Below, in pieces: positions 34,426 through 43,899 of a stretch of DNA of 64,000 nucleotides. Numbering within the stretch: position 1 is the first letter of the stretch; each line of letters begins with the position of its first letter. The notes below the pieces were generated by a model that was given only the letters and a program-made list of their open reading frames with translations, was not told the origin of the DNA and made no database searches. Location of the stretch: positions 1 through 64,000 of the forward strand of contig NZ_SDEB01000005.1 of the NCBI RefSeq assembly GCF_004522175.1, given 5' to 3'. The stretch comes from Paracoccus ravus (GTDB lineage: Bacteria; Pseudomonadota; Alphaproteobacteria; Rhodobacterales; Rhodobacteraceae). A program made the position numbers and the translations under genes.

Positions 34426-35691
34426 TCAGGCCACCAGGCGTTGGCCGTCATGCCCGAGAATGGCCACCTCGATCAGCGAGCCCTCGGGCATGTCGCGGTC
34501 GAAGGCGACCTCGGTGAAATGCTCGGTCCGGGCGAGGCGCGGGCCTTCGGTCAGAACCAGGCGGGTCTGCCCGACCTGCGCCTCAAGATGCGAGACCAGC
34601 GCGGCGTCGCCCTTGGCGCGCAGTCGGGCGGCGCGGTCCTTGATCGCGGGACCGGCGACGCGCGGCATGCGCGCGGCGGGCGTGCCCTTGCGCGCCGAAT
34701 AGGGGAAGACATGCAGGAAGGTCAGGCCGCAATCATCGACCAGCTTCAGGCTGTTCTCGAACATCTCCTCGGTCTCGGTCGGGAAACCGGCGATGATATC
34801 GGCGCCGAAGACGATGCCGGGACGCAGCTTGCGGGCATCCTCGCAGAAGCGGATGGCGTCGTCGCGCAGGTGGCGGCGCTTCATCCGTTTCAGGATCATG
34901 TCGTCGCCCGCTTGCAGCGACAGGTGCAGATGCGGCATCAGCCGCGGCTCGCTGGCGATGGCGAGCATCAGGTTCTCATCGGCCTCGATCGAATCGATCG
35001 AGCTGATGCGCAGGCGCGGCAGGTCGGGCACCAGCCGCAGGATGCGCATGACCAGATCGCCAAGCTTGGGCTGGCCCGGCAGGTCCGCGCCCCATGAGGT
35101 CAGGTCGACCCCGGTCAGCACCACCTCGTTGAAGCCGCGATCGCGCAGGCGCTTGATCTGGTCCACGACCACGCCCGCCGGGACCGAGCGCGAATTGCCC
35201 CGGCCGTAAGGGATGATGCAGAAGGTGCAGCGGTGGTCGCAGCCGTTCTGGACCTGCACATAGGCGCGGTGGCGGCCGAAGCCGTCGATCAGGTGGCCGG
35301 CGGTCTCCTTGACGGACATGATGTCATCGACCTGCACCTTTTCGGTCTCGCCGATCAGGTCGGGGGCCTGAATGCTGGCCCATGTCTGGGGCTGCATCTT
35401 TTCATGGTTGCCGATGACGCGTGTGACCTCGGCCATGGCGGCGAAGGTCTCGGGCTCGGTCTGGGCCGCGCAGCCGGTGACGATGACCGGCGCGCCCGGA
35501 TTCTCGCGCGAGAGGCGGCGGATTTCCTGACGCGCCTTGCGCACGGCCTCGGCGGTCACCGCGCAGGTATTCACGATCACGGCGCCTTTCAGCCCCGCGG
35601 ATTCGGCCATTTCGCGCATGGCCTCGGTTTCATAGGCATTGAGACGGCAACCCAGCGTCGCAAAGACCGGGGCCTGAGACTGATCGGTCAT
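34426..35691 (-). CDS. mtaB: tRNA t6A37 C2-methylthiotransferase MtaB
   Basis: MtaB is a radical-SAM enzyme that turns t6A into ms2t6A at tRNA position 37. The 421-aa protein has an N-terminal UPF0004 domain (TLGCRLNAYETEAM, cysteines at about 15, 42 and 74), the radical-SAM cluster motif CDHRCTFC (about 152-159) and a C-terminal TRAM-like part. It starts inside the end of dapF (ATGA overlap), a common pairing in this order. Confidence 0.9.
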   Translation of the reverse strand: MTDQSQAPVFATLGCRLNAYETEAMREMAESAGLKGAVIVNTCAVTAEAVRKARQEIRRLSRENPGAPVIVTGCAAQTEPETFAAMAEVTRVIGNHEKMQPQTWASIQAPDLIGETEKVQVDDIMSVKETAGHLIDGFGRHRAYVQVQNGCDHRCTFCIIPYGRGNSRSVPAGVVVDQIKRLRDRGFNEVVLTGVDLTSWGADLPGQPKLGDLVMRILRLVPDLPRLRISSIDSIEADENLMLAIASEPRLMPHLHLSLQAGDDMILKRMKRRHLRDDAIRFCEDARKLRPGIVFGADIIAGFPTETEEMFENSLKLVDDCGLTFLHVFPYSARKGTPAARMPRVAGPAIKDRAARLRAKGDAALVSHLEAQVGQTRLVLTEGPRLARTEHFTEVAFDRDMPEGSLIEVAILGHDGQRLVA

Positions 35692-36524
35692 GAGCGCCAG
35701 ACCCCGTCAAAGACATGCGCGGTCGGGCCGGTCATCCAGACCCCGTCCTCGCGCCAGTCGATTTCCAAGATGCCGCCGGGGACATTGACCTTGACCTTGC
35801 GGTTCGTCAGGCCGCGCCGTGCCGCCGCGACGACCGAAGCGCAGGAGCAGGAACCCGAGGCCAAGGTGATGCCGGTCCCGCGCTCCCAGATGCGCAGGAT
35901 GATCTCGTCCGGCGAGACGATCTGCACCACTTCGATATTGGCTCGCTCGGGATATAGCGGATGATGCTCGTGGATCGGGCCGAAATTCTCGAGATGAACC
36001 GCCGCCACATCCTCGACGAAGAAAGTCATATGCGGGTTGCCCATGCCGGTCGCGACCGGGTCGCCCGCGATCGGCAGATGCAACGTATCGATATCTTCGG
36101 CCAACGGGATCCGGGCCCAGTCCAGCACCGGCTGCCCCATATTCACGCGGGTCAGACCATTGCCGGCTTCCTCGGCGATCAGCACGGCGTGATCGGTCGC
36201 AAGCCGCAAATCCCGCGCCCCCGATTCGTCCAGAAGATAGCGCGCAACGCAGCGCGTGGCATTGCCGCAGGCCGCCGAAACCGAGCCGTCGCTATTGTAA
36301 AAGACCAGCCGCGCATCGGCATCCTTTGCGGGCAGGATCACGGCCAATTGGTCGAAACCAATACCGAAATGCCGATCCGCCATCGCCGCGATCACATCGC
36401 GATCGGGCTCGGCGCCGGTCTGGCGACCGTCGATGACGACGAAATCATTGCCGAGCCCATGCATTTTCATGAAGGGCAAAGCGGCGCGGGGGGTAAACTG
36501 CGGCTGCTGATCCATGCCGGTCAC
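35688..36524 (-). CDS. dapF: Diaminopimelate epimerase
   Basis: DapF converts LL- to meso-diaminopimelate for lysine and peptidoglycan. The 278-aa enzyme has MHGLGNDFVVID, the first catalytic cysteine in AACGNATRC and the second in ASGSCSCASVV. An extra Cys two residues before the second catalytic Cys replaces the usual Gly. A start at 36515 is also possible. It is the first gene of a dapF-mtaB pair. Confidence 0.93.
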   Translation of the reverse strand: MTGMDQQPQFTPRAALPFMKMHGLGNDFVVIDGRQTGAEPDRDVIAAMADRHFGIGFDQLAVILPAKDADARLVFYNSDGSVSAACGNATRCVARYLLDESGARDLRLATDHAVLIAEEAGNGLTRVNMGQPVLDWARIPLAEDIDTLHLPIAGDPVATGMGNPHMTFFVEDVAAVHLENFGPIHEHHPLYPERANIEVVQIVSPDEIILRIWERGTGITLASGSCSCASVVAAARRGLTNRKVKVNVPGGILEIDWREDGVWMTGPTAHVFDGVWRS

Positions 36525-36569
36525 ATACGCTTGGCGGGAAGAATTTTCCAGAGGCCGTGATTTTTTCGC

Positions 36570-36598
36570 TTGACCCCATCAGCCACCGACACTAGTTA
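36570..36598 (+). promoter_or_regulatory. Sigma-70-type promoter for the tRNA-Lys pair
   Basis: TTGACC at 36570-36575 and TAGTTA at 36593-36598 are separated by 17 bp and end 15 bp before the first tRNA, the spacing expected of a stable-RNA promoter. Confidence 0.65.
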
Positions 36599-36613
36599 GC
36601 CGCCCTGTGCAGT

Positions 36614-36689
36614 GGGCCCGTAGCTCAGTTGGTAGAGCAACTGACTTTTAATCAGTGGGTCACAGGTTCGAATCCTGTCGGGCTCACCA
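36614..36689 (+). tRNA. tRNA-Lys (anticodon TTT), copy 1
   Basis: The 76-nt gene folds as a full cloverleaf: acceptor GGGCCCG/CGGGCTC, D arm with GTAGCTCAGTTGGTAGAGC, anticodon loop CTTTTAA between CTGAC-type arms, T loop GGTTCGAATCC and an encoded CCA at 36687-36689. Confidence 0.97.
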
Positions 36690-36698
36690 TCACATACC

Positions 36699-36729
36699 AA
36701 AGGCTTGGGCCGCGATGCCCGAGCCTTTT
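36699..36729 (+). terminator. Hairpin between the two tRNA-Lys genes
   Basis: AAAGGCTTGGGC and GCCCGAGCCTTT form a 12-bp stem with one internal mismatch around CGCGAT, followed by TTG. It may end transcription of, or act in processing after, the first tRNA. Confidence 0.6.
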
Positions 36730-36743
36730 GTGTCTTCATACGT

Positions 36744-36819
36744 GGGCCCGTAGCTCAGTTGGTAGAGCAACTGACTTTTAATCAGTGGGTCACAGGTTCG
36801 AATCCTGTCGGGCTCACCA
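36744..36819 (+). tRNA. tRNA-Lys (anticodon TTT), copy 2
   Basis: It is identical to the tRNA at 36614 over all 76 nt, including the encoded CCA, and lies 54 bp downstream on the same strand. The preceding few bases (GT before GGGCCCG) are also shared, suggesting a recent tandem duplication or conversion. Confidence 0.97.
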
Positions 36820-36932
36820 TTCTTTCCTGAAAATCCGTTCGCGCGACCGGCTGGCTGCCCAATTTACAGAGCCGGGCCGGAAACCCTTATCCCTTGCCGG
36901 GGTTCACTTGCTGGTAAGCAAGCGGGAACGGC

Positions 36933-38330
36933 ATGGCTGCAACTCTCTTCTGGATCTGCCGGGATTTCCGGATCCGTGACAATCCATCCCTTTGTGCCGC
37001 TGCAAACGAGGGGCCCGTGCTGCCGGTCTTTGTCATCGACCGGGCATTGATGGCTCAGGGCGCGGCCAGCCGATGGCGGCTTGCCCGCGCCCTGAAGGCC
37101 TTTGACGCCGAATTGCGATACAGATTGGGCCAAGGCGTCCTCGTGCTGCGCGGCGAGCCCGAAGAGGTTCTGCCCGCCCTTGCCGCGCGACAAGCCGCAC
37201 GGACGATCCACGCCAGCGACTGGCCCTGCCCCGCGATGCGGCAAGCCCAGGATCGCCTGAGCAGCCGGCTGGACGGCGTGGCATTGCATCTGCATCCGGG
37301 CCATCTGCTGATCCATCCGGCCGCCCTGCGCAGTACCACGGGCGGGACATATCGGGTCTATAGCGCATTCGCCCGATCCCTGCGCAATATCGGGCCGGAT
37401 CGCCCCTGCCCCGCGCCGACCCTGCTGACCCTCGCAAGCGACAGGCCCGCCGGAGAGGATGTCCAGACCCTCGACCTCGCGCCGGACCTCTATTCGGGCG
37501 AGGCAGTTCTTGAACGCCATGCCCTGCCCGCAGGAGAGACTGCGGCCTGGCAGGCCTTGGGGGATTTCATCGACCGGCTGGCAGGCTACCAAGCCGGACG
37601 GGACCGCATCGACCGTCATGCGACCTCTTGCCTTTCCGAAGCGCTTGCCCTGGGCGAGATCAGCCCCCGCAGCATCTGGGCCGCCATTCAACAATCCCAT
37701 GCGCATTCCGGTGACGCGCAGAAATTCCTATCCGAACTGATCTGGCGGGAATTTGCCTGGCATTTGCTGATCTCGTTTCCCGCGATGGCCCAGCGCCCCT
37801 GGCGCGAGGAATGGGCTGCATTTCCCTGGCGCAACCGGGATCCCGCCTTCGAGGCCTGGCGGCAGGCCCGCACCGGCATTCCCCTTGTCGATGCCGGGCT
37901 GCGCGAAATGCGTGTGACGGGACGGATGCATAATCGCGCCCGGATGGTCTGCGCAAGCTATCTGACCAAGCATCTGCTGATCGACTGGCGGCAGGGGCTC
38001 GCGCATTTTGCGGACAGCCTGACCGACTGGGACCCGGCGGCCAATGCGATGAACTGGCAATGGGTCGCCGGATGCGGCCCGGATGCCGCGCCTTTTTTCC
38101 GTATCTTCAATCCCTTGACGCAGGCAAAGCGTTTCGACCCCGAGGCGCGCTACCAGCGACGCTGGCTTTTGGGCCATCTCGGAAGCGACAGCGACGCGGC
38201 GCGCGATTACTTCGACACCCTGCCTTCGGACTGGATCGTGCCGCAATGCTATGACGCGAAGGAGGCGGCCGAGGATCTGGCCTCGGGCCGCCGCGCCGCC
38301 CTTGCGGCCTATGAAGGGATGCGGGTCTAG
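36933..38330 (+). CDS. phrB: Deoxyribodipyrimidine photolyase (DNA photolyase)
   Basis: Photolyase uses blue light and FAD to split UV-induced pyrimidine dimers. The 465-aa protein has an N-terminal antenna domain (FWICRDFRIRDNPSL) and the C-terminal FAD domain with SELIWREFAWHLL, TGRMHNRARMVCASYLTKHLLIDWR, DSLTDWDPAANAMNWQWVAG and FRIFNPLTQ. A CTTGCT-GGTA-AGCAAG hairpin (36907-36922) lies just before the ribosome site. Confidence 0.93.
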   Translation: MAATLFWICRDFRIRDNPSLCAAANEGPVLPVFVIDRALMAQGAASRWRLARALKAFDAELRYRLGQGVLVLRGEPEEVLPALAARQAARTIHASDWPCPAMRQAQDRLSSRLDGVALHLHPGHLLIHPAALRSTTGGTYRVYSAFARSLRNIGPDRPCPAPTLLTLASDRPAGEDVQTLDLAPDLYSGEAVLERHALPAGETAAWQALGDFIDRLAGYQAGRDRIDRHATSCLSEALALGEISPRSIWAAIQQSHAHSGDAQKFLSELIWREFAWHLLISFPAMAQRPWREEWAAFPWRNRDPAFEAWRQARTGIPLVDAGLREMRVTGRMHNRARMVCASYLTKHLLIDWRQGLAHFADSLTDWDPAANAMNWQWVAGCGPDAAPFFRIFNPLTQAKRFDPEARYQRRWLLGHLGSDSDAARDYFDTLPSDWIVPQCYDAKEAAEDLASGRRAALAAYEGMRV

Positions 38331-38397
38331 GAACGTCTCGGCGGCCAGTCGCGTTCGAAAGGGCGGAAGACGCATGACCCATTTCAAGGAGTCCTTC

Positions 38398-38976
38398 ATG
38401 TCCGACCTGCTAGTCATTGCCTTCGACGACGAGGCGACCGGTTTCGAATTGCGCAGCGAACTCGTCAAACTGCAAAAGGAATATCTGATCCAGCTCGAGG
38501 ATGCCGTCGTTATCACCCGGCCCGCGGCCGAGGATATCCAACTGCATCAGGCGGTGAACCTGACCGCCGCCGGTGCTTTGGGCGGCGGCTTCTGGGGCAC
38601 ACTGGTCGGGCTGATCTTCCTGAACCCGCTGATCGGCGCCGCAGTTGGGGCGGCCTCTGGGGCGATCGCGGGCCGGTTCACCGATATCGGCATCAATGAC
38701 GATTTCATGCGCGAGCTTGGCCAGTCGATCCCGCCGGGCGGTTCGGCAGTCTGCGTCCTGCTGCGCAAGATGACCGCGGACAAGGTTCTGGCGCGTCTCG
38801 AAAGTTTCAAGCTGCGCGGGCGGGTGCTGCAAACCTCGCTGCCCGACGATCAGGAGGAGAAGCTGCGCGAGGCCTTTGCCGGGGGCAAGCTGGGCAGCGC
38901 GCTTGGCATTCCAGCTGCAGATCCGGCGCCTCGACCGGCCGCCCCCACCGCGACGGAAGGCCCCGAACAGATCTAG
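38398..38976 (+). CDS. DUF1269-type membrane protein
   Basis: The 192-aa protein begins with a soluble alpha/beta part (LLVIAFDDEATGFELRSELVKLQ), then a Gly/Ala-rich double membrane hairpin (about 63-102), a conserved DDFMRELGQSIPPGGSAVCVLL stretch and a Pro-rich tail. This matches DUF1269 proteins, whose function is unknown. I use ATG 38398 because AAGGAG lies 7 bases before it; ATG 38374 is upstream in frame. Confidence 0.75.
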   Translation: MSDLLVIAFDDEATGFELRSELVKLQKEYLIQLEDAVVITRPAAEDIQLHQAVNLTAAGALGGGFWGTLVGLIFLNPLIGAAVGAASGAIAGRFTDIGINDDFMRELGQSIPPGGSAVCVLLRKMTADKVLARLESFKLRGRVLQTSLPDDQEEKLREAFAGGKLGSALGIPAADPAPRPAAPTATEGPEQI

Positions 38977-39021
38977 CCACAGCGCTTGACGCATGGATTT
39001 GGGCATGAGAGGACGCCTTTC

Positions 39022-39780
39022 ATGCCCCGGTCCAGCGACAGCCTTGCAGGAAACCCTAAGCGCGCCGCTGGAAACGCCCGGCGCGGTGGCCCCCTGCGTC
39101 GGCTTGGCCTCTGGCTATGGGCATGGGCGCGATGGCTTGGCCTGCGCTTCCTTGCCTTGATGTTCGTGCTGGTTTTCGTGTTCTCCTTCGTCAATCCCCC
39201 GACAAGCTGGACGATCCTGACGGGCACGCGCGCGTTTCCGGGCACGGCGCGGGAATGGACAAGCCTGTCCGAGATTTCACCGAATATGGTGCGGGCGGTG
39301 GTCGCCGCCGAGGACGCAAATTTCTGCAAGCATTGGGGTTTCGACATGATCGAGATCCGCCGCGCGATTGCCTCGGGATCAAGCCGGGGGGCCTCGACGA
39401 TCTCCCAGCAGACCGCGAAGAACGTGTTCCTCTGGCAGGGCCGAAGCTGGCCGCGCAAATTGCTGGAAACGACCTATACCCCGATGATCGAGGCGCTGTG
39501 GTCCAAGCGGCGCATCGTCGAGGTCTATCTGAACCTCGCCGAATTCGGCCCCGGCGTGTTCGGCATCCATGCCGCCGCCAAATATCACTTTGGCACCACG
39601 CCGGACAAGCTCGGCACAAGGCAAGCGGCGGCGCTGGCCGCTATCCTTCCCGCCCCCAAGACACGCAAGCCGCAGACCGGCTCTGCCCGCACGCGGGCAA
39701 TCGCCGCGGGCGCGGCCACGATCCGCGCGGATGGGCGCGATTCCTGCCTGCGGCTGGCGCGGCCGGGCCAAGCTGGTTGA
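39022..39780 (+). CDS. mtgA: Monofunctional peptidoglycan glycosyltransferase
   Basis: MtgA polymerises lipid II into glycan strands. The 252-aa protein has one N-terminal membrane anchor (about 35-57) and the GT51 domain with AAEDANFCKHWGFD (catalytic Glu), GASTISQQTAKNVFLW, KRRIVEVYLNLAEFG and the AAALAAILPAP end motif. ATG 39022 has an AGAGGA site; a TTG start at 38986 is also open. Confidence 0.9.
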   Translation: MPRSSDSLAGNPKRAAGNARRGGPLRRLGLWLWAWARWLGLRFLALMFVLVFVFSFVNPPTSWTILTGTRAFPGTAREWTSLSEISPNMVRAVVAAEDANFCKHWGFDMIEIRRAIASGSSRGASTISQQTAKNVFLWQGRSWPRKLLETTYTPMIEALWSKRRIVEVYLNLAEFGPGVFGIHAAAKYHFGTTPDKLGTRQAAALAAILPAPKTRKPQTGSARTRAIAAGAATIRADGRDSCLRLARPGQAG

Positions 39781-39843
39781 AACCGTGAAATTCCAAGCGT
39801 ATCACACAAGCAGTCCGCGAATTTCCCCCGGTGTTTCCCCCAG

Positions 39844-40533
39844 ATGAATACGTCCTCTCCGAATTCCACCATCAGGCTTTACCACATCTCGCTCTCGCCC
39901 TATTGCCGCAAGGTGCGTCTGGTGCTGGCCGAGAAACGGATCGAGGTCGAGCTTGTCGAGGATCGCTATTGGGAGCCCGGCTCCGAGATCATGCGCCGCA
40001 ACCCGGCGGGCAAGCTGCCGGTGCTGCGCATGGATGGCCGCCTGCTCGCCGAAAGTCAGGCGATCTGCGAATATCTCGACGAGCGCTATCCGACGCCCGC
40101 GCTGCTGCCCTCTTCGGCGGCCGACCGCTACGAGGTGCGTAGGCTCTGCTCATGGTTCGACGACAAGTTCGCCAATGAATGCACCCGCCCGGTGATGAAT
40201 GAGCGGGTCTGGAAGAAGGTCATGCGGCTCGGCTATCCGGATTCCCGCACCGTCAAGGCTGGCCTTTCGGCGATCCGCTACCATATGGACTACATGAAGA
40301 GCCTGCTCGAACATCGCCGCTGGCTGGCTGGCGACGTGATGACGCTGGCAGATTTCGCCGCCGCCGCGCATCTGTCCTGCCTCGACTATATCTCGGACGT
40401 GGATTGGACCCATTCCGCCGAGGTGCAGGAATGGTACGCCAAGATCAAATCCCGCCCGGCTTTCCGAAGCCTTCTGGCGGATCATCTGCCGGGGGTTCAC
40501 CCGGCACCGCATTATGCCCTCTTGGATTTCTGA
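39844..40533 (+). CDS. Glutathione S-transferase family protein (FzlA-like)
   Basis: The 229-aa protein has the thioredoxin-like [14 protein letters not shown] start, [23 protein letters not shown] and an all-helical C-domain ending [14 protein letters not shown]. The C-terminal LLADHLPG...HYALLDF stretch resembles FzlA, a GST-fold protein that binds FtsZ in alphaproteobacteria; that link is from memory of the family. It overlaps queG by 20 bases. Enzymatic role unproven. Confidence 0.7.
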   Translation: MNTSSPNSTIRLYHISLSPYCRKVRLVLAEKRIEVELVEDRYWEPGSEIMRRNPAGKLPVLRMDGRLLAESQAICEYLDERYPTPALLPSSAADRYEVRRLCSWFDDKFANECTRPVMNERVWKKVMRLGYPDSRTVKAGLSAIRYHMDYMKSLLEHRRWLAGDVMTLADFAAAAHLSCLDYISDVDWTHSAEVQEWYAKIKSRPAFRSLLADHLPGVHPAPHYALLDF

Positions 40534-41557
40534 CCCCGTAGAAATTCGTTCCCGGCTTGAGGAACAATCACGGGCCGAGGGTTTCTCGGCCCTTGGCATT
40601 TCTGCGCCTGACGCCAACCCCGAACTGCCCGAGCGGCTGGCGGAATTCCTTGCGCAAGAACGCCATGGCCAGATGGAATGGATGGCCGAGCGCACGCATT
40701 GGCGCGCTGCCCCCGACGCGCTTTGGCCCGAGGCGCGCTCGGTCATTATGCTGGCCGAGCTTTACACGCCCGAGCATGACCCGATCGAGGTGCTGAAATA
40801 TCCCGACCGCGGCGCGGTCAGCGTCTATGCACAGGGCAAGGATTACCACGATCTGGTCAAGAAGCGGCTGAAACGTTTGGGCGGTTGGCTGGTGAGCCAG
40901 ACCGGCTGCGAGATCAAGGTTTTCGTCGATACCGCCCCGGTGATGGAAAAGCCCTTGGCGCAGGCGGCGGGTCTGGGCTGGCAGGGCAAGCATACGAACC
41001 TGCTGTCGCGTCAGCTTGGCAGTTGGTTCTTCCTCGGCGCGATCTTCACAACGCTCGACCTGCCAAAGGACGCGCCCGAGCGGACCAATTGCGGCTCGTG
41101 CCGGGCATGTCTGGACGCCTGCCCGACCGGGGCCTTCCCCGCGCCCTACCAACTGGATGCGCGGCGCTGCATTTCTTACCTGACGATCGAGCATAAAGGC
41201 CCGGTCGATCCGGAACTGCGCCCGCTCATGGGCAACCGGATCTATGGCTGCGACGATTGTCTGGCCGCCTGCCCTTGGAACAAATTTGCCCAAGCCGCGA
41301 CCGAGCTGCGCTATCACGGACCGCATGGCGCGCCGGCTTTGGCCGAGTTGGCCGGTATGGACGATGCTGCGTTCCGCGCCCGCTTCTCGGGCAGTCCGAT
41401 CAAGCGGATCGGGCGCGACAGGATGGTGCGCAACTCTCTTTACGCCATCGGCAATTCGGGGCTTGCACATCTGCGCCCGGTGGCCGAAGCCTTGCTGAAC
41501 GATCCCGATCCGACTGTTGCCGACGCAGCCCAATGGGCCTGCCAAAAGTTGTCATGA
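40514..41557 (+). CDS. queG: Epoxyqueuosine reductase
   Basis: QueG reduces epoxyqueuosine to queuosine at the tRNA wobble base using cobalamin and two 4Fe-4S clusters. The 347-aa product has the cluster motifs [16 protein letters not shown] (about 194-209) and [14 protein letters not shown] (about 244-257), and [22 protein letters not shown]. It starts within the preceding GST-like gene and ends with an ATGA overlap into the transporter gene. Confidence 0.93.
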   Translation: MPSWISDPVEIRSRLEEQSRAEGFSALGISAPDANPELPERLAEFLAQERHGQMEWMAERTHWRAAPDALWPEARSVIMLAELYTPEHDPIEVLKYPDRGAVSVYAQGKDYHDLVKKRLKRLGGWLVSQTGCEIKVFVDTAPVMEKPLAQAAGLGWQGKHTNLLSRQLGSWFFLGAIFTTLDLPKDAPERTNCGSCRACLDACPTGAFPAPYQLDARRCISYLTIEHKGPVDPELRPLMGNRIYGCDDCLAACPWNKFAQAATELRYHGPHGAPALAELAGMDDAAFRARFSGSPIKRIGRDRMVRNSLYAIGNSGLAHLRPVAEALLNDPDPTVADAAQWACQKLS

Positions 41558-42498
41558 TCCATCACACGCCTGAAAGTCCGCTGCGCGGCATCCTTCTGAA
41601 ATGCATCAGCGTGGTGGTCTTCACCATCATGGCCTCGCTGATCAAGGCGACCTCGGAGGCGGGCTTGGGCGTCCCGCCCGGCCAACAGATCTTCTTCCGC
41701 TCGCTTTTCGCCATTCCGGTGATCCTGATCTGGCTGATCTGGCGGCGCGAACTCAGCGTCGGGCTAAAGACCTTTCGCCCGATGGGGCATTTCTATCGCG
41801 GCGTCGTCGGGACCATGGCGATGGGCATGGGTTTCTGGGCACTATCGCTACTGCCCTTCCCCGAGGTCACGGCCATCGGCTATGCCGCGCCGCTGATGAC
41901 GGTAATTTTTGCCGCGATGTTTCTGGGCGAAGAGGTCCGGCTGTTTCGCCTGAGCATGGTGGTGATGGGCCTCTTGGGCGTGGTCATCGTCTTGTCGCCG
42001 CGTCTGACTGCAGGGGCGGAACTGGATCCCGGGCAGCAACTCGGCGCGGTCGTTACGCTGACCGGGGCTGCCTGCACCGCCATGGCGATGATCTTTGTGC
42101 GCAAGCTCGTGCAGGAAGAACGCACCTCGGCCATCGTCTTCTGGTTCTCGGTGACCTCGACGCTGCTGAGCCTGCTTACCCTGCCCTTTGGCTGGGTCAT
42201 GCCCTCGCCCGGCACGCTCGCTCTGCTGATCACCATCGGGCTATTGGGTGGGCTTGGGCAAATCCTGCTGACCTCGGCCTATCGCTATGCCGATGCCTCG
42301 CTGGTCGCGCCTTTCGAATATGCCTCGATGCTGCTGGCGCTGCTGATCGGCTGGTTCGTCTTTGACGAGGCCCCGACCATGGTGATGCTGGCCGGGGCTG
42401 CGCTGGTGATCACGGCGGGGATCCTGATCATCTGGCGCGAACGCCAGCTTGGCCTCGAGCGGAACCGGCAGCGCAAGGCGATGACGCCGCAGGGCTGA
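41554..42498 (+). CDS. EamA-family (DMT) transporter
   Basis: The 314-aa inner-membrane protein has about ten helices in two EamA repeats (for example [22 protein letters not shown] and [22 protein letters not shown]). ATG 41554 overlaps the queG stop as ATGA, so translation is probably coupled. The longer open frame beginning at 41257 is a shadow of queG. Substrate unknown. Confidence 0.8.
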   Translation: MIHHTPESPLRGILLKCISVVVFTIMASLIKATSEAGLGVPPGQQIFFRSLFAIPVILIWLIWRRELSVGLKTFRPMGHFYRGVVGTMAMGMGFWALSLLPFPEVTAIGYAAPLMTVIFAAMFLGEEVRLFRLSMVVMGLLGVVIVLSPRLTAGAELDPGQQLGAVVTLTGAACTAMAMIFVRKLVQEERTSAIVFWFSVTSTLLSLLTLPFGWVMPSPGTLALLITIGLLGGLGQILLTSAYRYADASLVAPFEYASMLLALLIGWFVFDEAPTMVMLAGAALVITAGILIIWRERQLGLERNRQRKAMTPQG

Positions 42499-42504
42499 GC
42501 CCGG

Positions 42505-43899
42505 CTACGGTTTGCCGCCGAATCCGAAGGCCACGTAATCCCGCAGATAGGCGCGCTTCGCCGCGCCCCGCAGTTTCTGATCGTCAAGGAAATCCGGAAA
42601 CCGCTCGGGCGCGGGCGGATCGACGGGGCCGTTCACCCCGGCCGAGCTGGCGAGCCAGGGCAGATCGCGGGCCAGTTCCTCTTCGCGCAGAACCATGTCG
42701 GGCGCGCCAAATCGGGAAAATCCGGCCAGCAATTCGGACTGGCTCGCCCAGCCGGGATGGACCGGCAGCGAGGTCTGGCCATTCAGGTTGCGACGCAGGA
42801 AATCCAGGAAGGCGTCGAATAGCTCGACCCTGCGCGTGTCCGTCAGGTCTGCAAGTTCGGGATCGGGCGGCAGGGCGACGCGATGGATCTCGCGCAGGGT
42901 TTGCCGCAATTCCGGGTTCGATTGTTTCAGCATCGTCTCAAAGGCGCGCCATGCCCGGTAAAGCGGATGACGTAGAACGGTGAAGCTGCGGTGACCGGCA
43001 TGGTCGCGCTTCCATTGCCGCAACTCATTCTGGTTCACGTCAGATCGCGCCGCACCGAATCCCCGCAGCCAGGCGCTCACGCGCTCGGTCGGGCCGCCGC
43101 GCATGGGCATGAAAATCAGCCCCCTGCCCGCCTCGCAAATCTGGAACGATGGGACGGCAGGACCCCGGCGGGGTTCGAAATTCGGGATCTTGCGCAGCAT
43201 GAACGGATCAAGCCGGGCAAGAGATGCCTCCATCTCGGCGAAATTCGTCACCTTGTCGGAGAGTTCGCGCGGGTTTTGCGGCACCTGATCGCTCGCGGGT
43301 TCGACCCGTTCCAGATCGGTGCGGCCCAGCCAATGCAGAAGCCCCGTCATCACCCCCACGTCGCGAAGATCCTCGTAACCGAGCCAGAAAGCCGATTGCC
43401 CGCTGACCTGCAAACGGTGCTGCACCTTGAGATGGAATTCCTCGACCTCGGAGGTGACCTGCCGGAATTCCTCGACATCGAAATGCGTGGCGGCGGGGAT
43501 CGGGGTCTCGGTCTCGTTCAGCTTCCACTGGTTGGTGGCCCGCGCCAATGCGGTCGAAACGAAGCTTTCCACCGGATTGCGCGTCAGGACGATCTTGGCG
43601 CAGGACCGGTCATCCATGATCGCGTCAAAGACCCGCGGATCGTGATCGTGGAAATAGCGAAACCCCGGCAGATGGTTGGGTTTGTCAAAGATCGCGCGCA
43701 GCAGGACCATCGGATCGGCATCACGCTCGGCCTTGCTGACGCCCTTCAACTCGTCCTTGTCGGGCCAGCCCATCATGTAGGGGTTGAAGGCCTCGCCGAA
43801 ACAGGTGACGCGTTTGAGCCCGTTCAGCGTGGCTTCGAGCAGGTTCGAGCCCGTCCGCATCTCGGCAAAGATCACGAAGCGCGAAAACCCTGGCTGCAT
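42505..43899 (-). CDS. Sulfotransferase (NodH/LPS-sulfotransferase-like)
   Basis: The 464-aa protein begins with a PAPS-binding pattern (FVIFAEMRTGSNLLEATLN, where RTGSN supplies the 5'-phosphosulfate loop) and later has IVLTRNPVESFVSTALA (the 3'-phosphate binding Arg and Ser region). A second C-terminal half (about 260-464) with SFTVLRHPLYRAWRAFE looks like another sulfotransferase-type fragment. It is the last gene of the polysaccharide operon, overlapping the GT14 gene. It probably adds sulfate to the glycan made there. Confidence 0.75.
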   Translation of the reverse strand: MQPGFSRFVIFAEMRTGSNLLEATLNGLKRVTCFGEAFNPYMMGWPDKDELKGVSKAERDADPMVLLRAIFDKPNHLPGFRYFHDHDPRVFDAIMDDRSCAKIVLTRNPVESFVSTALARATNQWKLNETETPIPAATHFDVEEFRQVTSEVEEFHLKVQHRLQVSGQSAFWLGYEDLRDVGVMTGLLHWLGRTDLERVEPASDQVPQNPRELSDKVTNFAEMEASLARLDPFMLRKIPNFEPRRGPAVPSFQICEAGRGLIFMPMRGGPTERVSAWLRGFGAARSDVNQNELRQWKRDHAGHRSFTVLRHPLYRAWRAFETMLKQSNPELRQTLREIHRVALPPDPELADLTDTRRVELFDAFLDFLRRNLNGQTSLPVHPGWASQSELLAGFSRFGAPDMVLREEELARDLPWLASSAGVNGPVDPPAPERFPDFLDDQKLRGAAKRAYLRDYVAFGFGGKP

